Assembly (NCBI GenBank): GCA_026745465.1
Contig: JACYXH010000091.1
Span: 4,014,501 to 4,078,500 of the forward strand
Direction: 5' to 3'
Length of the DNA: 64,000 nt
Origin: Lota lota
Lineage: Eukaryota > Chordata > Actinopteri > Gadiformes > Lotidae
This document shows, piece by piece, positions 56,712 through 64,000 of the stretch. The notes under the pieces are model-generated. The model was given only the letters and a program-made list of their open reading frames with translations. It had not been told where the DNA came from and searched no databases. How positions within the stretch are numbered: the first letter of the stretch is position 1; each line of letters opens with the position of its first letter. The translations under genes were made by a program, and so were the position numbers.

Positions 56712-56987
56712 ATTTAGAAGATGTAGAGATTCAAGGTGGCCTGAGGCAGATTTAACAACACCTTCCTTTGACAGTGGCACGACACCAACTACTGTAGTTA
56801 ATGTTTGTGTCATATGATTCTTGCACACTGCCCACAGAAATACCAACCTCTAACTTTAGAATGTTTGAACAGGTTGGCCAATCCCGATTAAACATGTTCG
56901 TCAATGAGGAACTTATTTAGACAACAGCGAGCAATGGGTATTGCTCACTACCCATTACCGATTATACTACCGATTATATTATTACAG

Positions 56988-57104
56988 GGTACAGTATGAC
57001 CATAAAACTGAGCAAAAATATGGATGTTTCAGAAGATGGAGTGATAACTTCTGCATCACGTGATTTTATATTTTTATTATAAAGATGACCTTATCAACAA
57101 AAAG
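56988..57104 (+). pseudogene. Broken copy of the unassigned plus-strand exon
   Basis: Matches 27442-27560. It keeps the acceptor and the GTAAGC donor, but an extra T gives a frameshift and a TAA, and 3 nt are missing downstream. The flank also shows the empty Tc1 target site at 56977-56978. Confidence 0.3.
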
Positions 57105-57340
57105 GTAAGCTAAATTATTTATTTATAATGTTGGGGTACTTAGAATAACCGTGGATTTACTTCATAACTAAGGTCCCAGGGACAGTATATTGTCATTGAT
57201 ATTGTCTGCCTTTGAAAACTGTCTCAGCTGTCGTTCACATTACCAGCAAACTTCATTCCTGGACGGCAAGTAAATCAAAATAAAATGTTTTCTGTAGTTA
57301 TTGAGAAAGTCAGATATATATGCAGTGGTGGTTCACCCCT

Positions 57341-57620
57341 TGTTACATTTAATTACAGGGTAAGTACAGGTTATGTGGGCGGTGATCTAAAGCAATGATA
57401 GTTCCCCACTTGTTACATTTAATTACAGGGTAAGTACAGGTTATGTGGGCGGTGATCTAAAGCAATGATAGTTCCCCACTTGTTACATTTAATTACAGGG
57501 TAAGTACAGGGTATGTGGAGCGGTGATCTAAAGCAATGATAGTCCCCCCTTGTTACATTTAGTTACAGGGTAGGTACAATATATACAAACAAAGTCGGAG
57601 ACCCAATACTTTGGAACCTT
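57341..57620. repeat. 70-bp VNTR, four units (copy 2)
   Basis: Units start at 57341, 57411, 57481 and 57551, an exact 70-bp period. The first two extra units are nearly identical to each other, so expansion is recent. Copy 1 has two units. Confidence 0.85.
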
Positions 57621-57656
57621 TATTTAAAGAAAAAACATTTTAAGACAGATGGATAC

Positions 57657-58181
57657 TGTGATGGAAAATGACCCACGGCCCTATTCCGCGGTCAGCTTGC
57701 TCCAGCTCGCTTAAATTAATTAGGTTTGTTTAGTGATTATGTGCACACTATAATCACCTATCTGTCTTTTTAACTATCTAACTCCCCACAGCTATCTGTT
57801 TTTCCTGTATTCCTGCATTGTGCTCTGTTCTCATGTGAGAAAACTCCTGAGCAAGCTCCTCTCCCCAATTATGTGTCTGGCCTTGGCTGCATATCCTCTC
57901 CCTAAATCATGTATGTTGCCTTGACCGTACATTGTACCCGTTGTAGATAGTAAATGGCGTCATCTCGTGATATCTCTGGGATGTTGTTTGCCCCACTCTA
58001 CAAAAAAGGGCTCCCCTCCTCTATTCGGGGCGCTTTTTCTCGAGAGCTCTGCTCTGCGTGGAGTTGCCTTTGAAGCTGTGTCTTTCATGTGCTGCCGCGC
58101 ATGAAATAAATCAACTACGGATATCCATTTTTTCTTGGCCTTTTATTCGAGCCAGCCACCAGTAATTTAATTTGCTACAAC
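57657..58181 (+). mobile_element. Candidate solo LTR (copy 2)
   Basis: Orthologous to 27967-28488 with a few small indels. Same TG..CA ends and AATAAA signal; no target duplication found. Confidence 0.33.
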
Positions 58182-59630
58182 AACACTTCCTACTCAAAAT
58201 ACACTTCTTATTTTGAACCAAAGTTTGTATTAACGTTGTGGGTGAAATGATCAAACATGAAATACAAAGTTTATTTATTTGTTTCTCAGTAGGTAATATA
58301 GTGGACTGTAAAATACAAATGTAACTAGGCTCGGCTCCTGGTGTAAAGTTGAACCGCCAAGAAAATTAGATATATAGGGCTAGCTATATAGTTTCAATAA
58401 CCATATAATATGTCCCCCAATATTATTGAACCGTGATTACATTGTAAAAAGGCACAAGGCTGCATTAAGCGGTAAAGGACTTGATGGAAAAGCGATGAAC
58501 ATTGTGCGCATGCACAGACAACACAAATTAATATATTTCAACTACATTTTCTTTACCTATGAAGACACTGGTATTTATTAACTCTCCTGAACGTTATACC
58601 AACCGCCCTTATTGCTATTAATCCGTGATATGTGCATACACGAAACGCAACTAACATCCAACAGAGTACAGAGAAACATACATATCATATCCAGGTTAAT
58701 AGATGGTCCTCAATACAAACTAAACATGTCAACAGATATTGCGTCGTTACTTACTGTTTAATAAACGCACACCAAACACACGGTGCAACAGGTAAACTAG
58801 CGTCTTCTCTTCGTCAAACTTTTTTCCCAACTCCGTTCACTCTGTTGGGGTGAACCACTGCGCGCACTTGCTGGGGTCGTTGGAATGTTCCATTAACTGA
58901 GAGCCTTTTTTTTGTTTTACACAATAGCTCACACAGACCGCCTAACAATAGAATAGGTACCCAGTATATATATATATAAAACTACAGTATACGTTATTTG
59001 TAATATCCCAAATTGTTACCCCTTTATTCCATAACTTCACATCTTGTTCCCCAGTGCCTACATATAAGTATTGGTATGTGCTGGTACACCGTTAGTACAA
59101 AAGATGATACTGTAACTCCGGATTTCTCAACGCTGAACGTTGTGGGCTGTAATCTAAAGCGTTACCCATTTTATTTGCTTAAGTTAATAGTGCATCTGTC
59201 TTACCTGTGCAGACATCCTGTAGGTGGAGTGTATGACCCCACTATGGAAGACATGGGCCATTGGTGGAGGTAACTCTATGAGGGAAAGTTATATATAGTC
59301 ATTGTTTCTGTGCATTTTGGGGCACATGCTGAGTGATCCCTAAAACTGCTGAATTTGGTAGGAGTTGTAAAGAGAGAGCAGAAAAAAAATCAGAAGAGAG
59401 CAAGATTTTGATTAAAAGCAAAATATAAAATCGAAATTGTACCGTACGGCTGCAGGCACAATCAATTTGAAACAGATATTCCCATACTGTATTTCGCTCA
59501 CCAGTACCTGAAAGTACATTTCTAATAAATTACACTCAAATAATAGCTATATAACAGATAGGGATAATTAAAGGTCAATGAATGTAGTTTACCACTATGG
59601 ATACAATGAGAGGACTGTGTGTTGAGAAAC

Positions 59631-59781
59631 GTAAATAGGCTATTAACTCCGCCATGTCCTACAACATGTACAGTGACGGTCACTGTACATGTTGTAGGAC
59701 ATTGCGGAGGTAATAGACTATTTACACAATCGGGTACCTGTGTGATAGTCACCATGACTATGATAAAGGTACCCGATTGTG
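59631..59781. repeat. Double hairpin (copy 2)
   Basis: The first palindrome spans 59631-59725 around a central G at 59678. Its inner 24-bp arms are perfect here, whereas copy 1 has one mismatch. The second inverted repeat (CACAATCGGGTACC and its complement) follows directly. Confidence 0.83.
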
Positions 59782-60574
59782 ATTATTAGAACTGATTCAT
59801 TAGCAGGCTGGAGTCGTCAAAAATCAACAGTGGTGTGATTAAAATGAACGTCATTTCATATACCGGAACCCAGGAAACAAAACACAAAGACTCTGAGAAA
59901 TGTATGGCTCGACTATGAAAGGGATACATCTGCAGACTGTCTCTGCATTGTGTACGTTCCATGCACTTGTGAGCTATATCAGAACCCTCACTCTGTCTAC
60001 TGGTCTCTTCATTCAGTTACATGTTGGTTAGAGCTGAGAGGGTCATCAGGTGATATGGTGCACCTGGCCAGGCATCATTCTATCTCTCTCCTCTGATTAT
60101 AACATGTATGACCACATACATGCATACACACATTGTGTAACTTTTAAAATATCTGACCTGAATGGAACCGGGCAATACCTAAAACTAACCATGTGTTATG
60201 GAGAATCCATTTAAAATGTATGAATGATAAAGTTCAAGAATAAACAAAAATCATGTTTGAAGATGACAAAAAAACTAGCTAGGGAGGTTTAAGTAATTAA
60301 GAACATTTGTAGCTTTTAATCCATGATTGCATTTAAACATAAATTATTGGTAACAAAGATGAAAGAAAAAGTAAGTAGCAATCAAATTAGAAGTATGGTG
60401 AAGTGTAGACAAATATTTGAAATGTCCTTACAGGAAAAACCTCATCCGTTTAATCACTGTGATATAATACTCCTTATGGCATTATTTATATTAGGCTTTT
60501 TAAAGCTAATGAACAAAATCATAGAGTAAGATGAAAGAGCAACCTGTGTATGGAAACGGAATAATAATACAAAC

Positions 60575-60740
60575 CAGGACTGCAAGCAGTCTCATAAGGT
60601 ATTCCCAGCCCACGCACCGCCTTTCCCAGCGGCTGCCCTTTTCGAGCCACGTCTCGCAAAATGCATGATGAGGTCGGACTCAAACCGGCGACCTTACCTC
60701 TGTGAGGCAAGAGCTATACCACTACACTACATGGACATGT
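60575..60740 (-). mobile_element. tRNA-derived SINE head (copy 2)
   Basis: B-box at 60676-60686 and A-box at 60719-60729 on the minus strand, identical in arrangement to the copy 1 element. Confidence 0.48.
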
Positions 60741-61093
60741 GTATCGACGGGTTGAAATCACACTATGCTTTGAGAGGGAGCGGTCTTCCACACGTGGCAG
60801 ATGTATGACTTCTAAACCGGTTTACTGGAAGTAAACACATGTAAACAATCACCAGTCATGTTTCTAAAGTATACAGTGTCGACAGCCACCTTCAAAACGG
60901 ACCATTGAGAAATGATTTGTGTACGCCATTATGGCCCAGCCTGCATTGTAGAGAGGCCTCGGTTTGGATAGGCAAAAATCTAACCAATGCATCCAATTCT
61001 ATTTAGAAATTTTTTATATTTTTAAATATAAAGAACCAACTAGAGACGCACACAAACACAGATTAAAAAAAAAGAGACACACACAGACAGAGA

Positions 61094-61137
<44 letters not shown>
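61094..61137. repeat. (AC)n microsatellite (copy 2)
   Basis: An uninterrupted AC run of about 44 bp; longer than its counterpart in unit 1. Confidence 0.93.
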
Positions 61138-61139
<2 letters not shown>

Positions 61140-61224
61140 CACACTCAGACATACAGAGAGACACGCAGACAGAGACAGACAGACACTTGTGTTTTGCCGT
61201 GTTTAAATCACACTATGTTTTGAG

Positions 61225-61772
61225 AGGGAGCAGTCTTTCATACGTGGCTGTCGTATAACTGGATGAGGAACCCAAATGCGAGACACAATGAGGAGATGGT
61301 GGAAGGGTTCAAGGGGATTTATTGGTGGAACAACAGGCAAGGGCTAAGCGAGTCGTGGTCGGGCAGGCAGGGGTTCGGTGGCAGGCAGGCAAACAGGCAG
61401 TCAGGGTTAGGCGACAGGCGAGTGGTCAAGCAGTCGGAGGCTCGGCGGCAGGCAGGCAATCAGGCAGACGGGGGCTTGGGTAACAGGCGGGGATCCAGAA
61501 ATGAGCTGGAGACAAGGAAAGGGCAAGTTAGGAGCAGGCAAGGAGAGACAAACAGGAATCACGTTTGCGGGAACGAGGTTACTGACTGGTAGTGAGTAAC
61601 TAGCGCTGGCTGCAAGGAATCCGGGGAAGAAATAGGGTGCACTGATTGGATGATAGAAGACAGGAGTGTAAACACGGAGGCACGTGGGGAAGTGGCAGCC
61701 GGTGTCACTAGGTGGAGGAAGTGGACGGCGTGACAGTGGCGGATACAGTGAGTTTGGTAGGTGCAGTAAAAT
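61225..61772. repeat. GC-rich dispersed-repeat-like segment (copy 2)
   Basis: Same segment as 31620-32142, with a handful of substitutions. It ends at the right border of the segmental duplication. Confidence 0.4.
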
Positions 61773-61784
61773 GGCCTTTGTATG

Positions 61785-62030
61785 ACTTATAAACCAGTTT
61801 ACCGGAAGTTAATACATCTATAAAATCACTGACCATGTTGCTAAAGTATATAGTGTCGACAGCCACCTTCAAAACGGACCATTGAGAAATGATGTATGTA
61901 CCCCTTTAAGGCGCAGCCTGCGTTGTAGAGAGGCCTCAGTTTGGATAGGCGAACGTCTAAACCAATGCATCCAATTATATTCTGAAACTTGTTATATTCT
62001 GAAATATAAAGAACCAGATAGAGACACACA
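61785..62030. repeat. Local direct duplicate of 60805-61040
   Basis: GTATGACTTATAAACCAGTT and the following 240 bp match the segment that precedes the AC microsatellite at 60805-61040 (and 31189-31440). Divergence is visibly higher than between the two large units, so it is an older local repeat lying just outside the duplication border. Confidence 0.8.
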
Positions 62031-62031
62031 C

Positions 62032-62117
62032 ACAAGCTAGAGACACACACACACACACACAGAAAGACATAGAGGGAAACAAACACAAAGGCACAGACAC
62101 ACAGAGACAGAGACACA

Positions 62118-62161
<44 letters not shown>

Positions 62162-62330
62162 TGCACACTCATACATACAGAGAGACATGCAGACAAAGAC
62201 ACACACACACACACACACACGCACACAGAGACACACACACACATACATGCACACTCAGACACACAAAGAGACACTTAGACAGAGACAGACACACACACAG
62301 ATAGAGTAACACACACGCAAACACACAGAC
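62032..62330. repeat. AC/AGAC-rich low-complexity tract
   Basis: Interrupted AC runs and ACAGAGAC motifs over about 300 bp. The Cys/Val-rich minus-strand ORFs here are artefacts of the repeat. Confidence 0.92.
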
Positions 62331-62459
62331 ACAGTGTTTTCACAGTAGATGCCGTTTCTGTGTGATATCTTGCCACAGACACAGTGGTTTCATAGTACAT
62401 GCCGTTTATGTGTGATATTCTCCCACCTGCTGGTGAATTGGTGCATTATGCTTAAGAAA

Positions 62460-63080
62460 AATCACGTTAATTGACACTGTGACATTATGAAATGAGATAT
62501 CGACACCAACATTTTATCACATATTAAGGGAGGTGTGCTTTATGTGCGTGCCAAGTTTATAGTTTCTGTTCCCTTCTGAAGCTGACTTCAGGCTATTTGG
62601 TATAATGTCTGGTGGCTGGTATAATAATGTTCAATCATTTGCATATTTTGAATTTGCCATAACTTGGCCATTTTTTACCCAATAAGAAACCTCCTTGAAA
62701 TTTAAGCTTGGAAAAGCCCACAGATCATGAATCTGAAATCCGTTTTTCTTGGGAAGCTGTGCTTCTGTAGAATTAGATTTTTGAACATTTCACGAAATCT
62801 TCAATTTACAGCAAAATCTATCATGACGGACTTTATGGTCCCAATAGAATACATTGTTCAGCATGTAAAATAAAGCATAGACACCAAGTTTCAGAAATGT
62901 TCATCCATGGGGGTGGACGTGCCGATCGTTTAACTTTGACCGGATGTTATAGCGCCACCTATGCGCAATTCGCCGGCAGACTTTTTCGAGACCTGCTTAC
63001 CGTGGATATGTACAAATCCCCCAAATTTGAAAACGTTTGAGTACTCCACCGCGGAGATATAAGCGTTGCCAATCAAGAAC
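62460..63080. repeat. Dispersed fish-type repeat fragment
   Basis: Contains the phrase TATAGCGCCACCTATG together with GCCATAACTTGGCCAT and GTGCCAAGTTTATAGTTTCT, which resemble a widespread non-coding repeat in fish genomes. Ends cannot be placed and no coding sequence is seen. Recognition is from memory, so confidence is modest. Confidence 0.33.
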
Positions 63081-63170
63081 AATAATATTACCCAATCGCG
63101 TCAATAACAATAGGTATCCACAGTTCCACTGTGAATACCTAATAAGATCAACCATATACAACTGGGTGGT

Positions 63171-63195
63171 ATATATATATATATATTATATATAC
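63171..63195. repeat. Short (TA)n tract
   Basis: About 25 bp of alternating TA with one interruption. Confidence 0.85.
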
Positions 63196-63199
63196 AAAC

Positions 63200-63570
63200 G
63201 TATATTGTCCTATTCATGTTGGTAATTGGCACAAACTAAAACATGTCCAGATGTCTTCATTCATCATGATTGTACATTTTTAAAGCACAGGCACTAAAAC
63301 AAAGGCAGTGAAATAGCATTGGCAGTGTAATGTATAATAATTTAATGGACAATCAGCTATGCCAGTAAGCTTGTTGAAAAGCACGAGGAAGTTCCTGGCA
63401 TGTATCATGCCAGGGCACGATTTTGCCAATGTAATGAACCCAATCTTGTTTATCAGGTTCTGTGAGAGTAGCTGTGCTCTCCACTTGTCCTCTTTGTTAA
63501 AGTGAAGGTCTTCAGACGAACCAAAGGACTTAAACAGTGTGGTCGAATAGATCGTCATCTGTAAACCAAC
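63200..63570. other. Upstream region of the plus-strand gene
   Basis: No clear TATA box or CpG-rich promoter is visible. A minus-strand ORF of 112 codons (63280-63618) overlaps the first exon antisense and has no recognisable family features, so it is not annotated as a gene. Confidence 0.4.
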
Positions 63571-63634
63571 ATGGCTAGCAAAGCCTTTTTTGTGGTACTT
63601 CTGGTTGGATATTTTCACGTATCCAGTGGGCAGA
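63571..63634 (+). CDS. Signal-peptide exon of a plus-strand gene (continues off the window)
   Basis: The ATG at 63571 opens 21 codons plus one base. The peptide has a hydrophobic core, FFVVLLVGYFHVSSGQ, and ends at a consensus donor (CAGA|GTAAGT). The core resembles the mucin exon 1 peptide (LLLIVYFHGS), and both donors are phase 1, so this may be a distant, inverted paralogue of the mucin head. Function is unknown. The next exon probably begins at 63978. A rival acceptor at 63750 opens a frame that soon becomes a hydrophobic, intron-like stretch. Confidence 0.55.
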
Positions 63635-63977
63635 GTAAGTACATGGATCGGATTGTTATCTATTTTCTTTAGATTTCAATTAAATATTTGCTGTTGTTTT
63701 TTGGTCCTTTGCCACACATATTCATTTGTATGTTTTGATTTTATCTTTAGGGTATGTTAGGCTACCAAACAATAGTTGCAAAGATGCATTCATTGGCATC
63801 ATTTTATTCCTGTCTTGGTTTTTGTTTTTAACATACCTCAAATTTTTAACAACCCTTAATTCTGTTGTTACAAACTGTTATGGAACATCAACTTCATCTT
63901 ACAAACAAATACTCTGCTTATTCTGCTTGGGTTCATAGTTGTACACGTTTTTCTGTTAATTTATTTTTCTTCTTCAG

Positions 63978-64000
63978 TATCAAACAATTTACAGAGCTGG
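63978..64000 (+). CDS. Start of the second exon of the plus-strand gene (partial)
   Basis: A strong polypyrimidine tract (TTTATTTTTCTTCTTCAG) ends at 63977. In phase 1 the visible bases read I-SNNLQSW with the base carried over from the first exon. The same 23 bp, with two differences, occur in intron 1 of both mucin copies. The exon is cut by the window edge. Confidence 0.4.

Larger units (their letters stand above)
51110..61772. repeat. Segmental duplication, flank of unit 2
   Basis: Collinear with 22981-32142. Unit-specific changes are the nested DIRS-like element, two extra 70-bp VNTR units, a short TA tract, the exon 1 donor deletion and the frameshift in the plus-strand exon candidate. 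Confidence 0.92.

Noticed and set aside
61841..62274. Cys/Val-rich minus-strand ORFs
   Set aside because: Products of the AC microsatellite.
63751..63938. Second exon of the right-edge gene starting at 63751
   Set aside because: The acceptor is acceptable but the frame becomes a Phe/Leu-rich, intron-like stretch; the acceptor at 63977 has a much better pyrimidine tract and a homologous relic.

Overview
The window looks like teleost fish nuclear DNA. It has intron-bearing genes with GT-AG splice sites, a decayed Tc1/mariner transposon of the kind common in bony fishes, a DIRS-like retroelement remnant with inverted termini, a hAT-type element with 8-bp target duplications, a probable tRNA-derived SINE and long AC/TA microsatellites. 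No species assignment is attempted.

The window is dominated by two tandem copies of one mucin-like gene on the minus strand. Each copy has the same three-exon head. Exon 1 encodes a signal peptide (25505-25574 in copy 1). Exon 2 has 101 nt (23129-23229). Exon 3 is gigantic and is almost entirely a 21-bp minisatellite encoding a seven-residue Thr/Pro repeat, consensus PTTTTAG. Intron phases (1, then 0) agree in both copies. In copy 1, exon 3 runs from 23033 off the left edge. It is open for about 16.8 kb, then shifts frame once at about 6251-6265, and the array continues open in the new frame. In copy 2, exon 3 starts at 51161 and is open for 3185 codons to a TAA at 41604-41606. Below that are about 7 kb of the same array with frameshifts, stops and a 3.3-kb tandem duplication, ending near 34480. 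Copy 2 has also lost its exon 1 splice donor.

The copies arose by duplication of a segment of about 29.6 kb. 22981-32142 is collinear with 51110-61772, and homology ends abruptly at 32142/61772. The mobile elements order events. The hAT-like element in intron 1 is in both copies, so it is older than the duplication. A Tc1 element sits only about 255 bp upstream of the copy 1 start codon, with an intact empty site in copy 2. A DIRS-like element is nested in the hAT element of copy 2 only.

Between and beyond the mucin genes are non-coding or repeat sequences: a candidate solo LTR, a 70-bp VNTR, a double hairpin, a SINE head and GC-rich repeats. There is also one unassigned plus-strand exon candidate at 27442-27560. 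At the right edge a plus-strand gene begins. Its first exon (63571-63634) encodes a signal peptide resembling that of the mucin copies and has the same phase-1 donor, and its next candidate exon starts at 63978. A relic of that exon lies antisense in intron 1 of both mucin copies.
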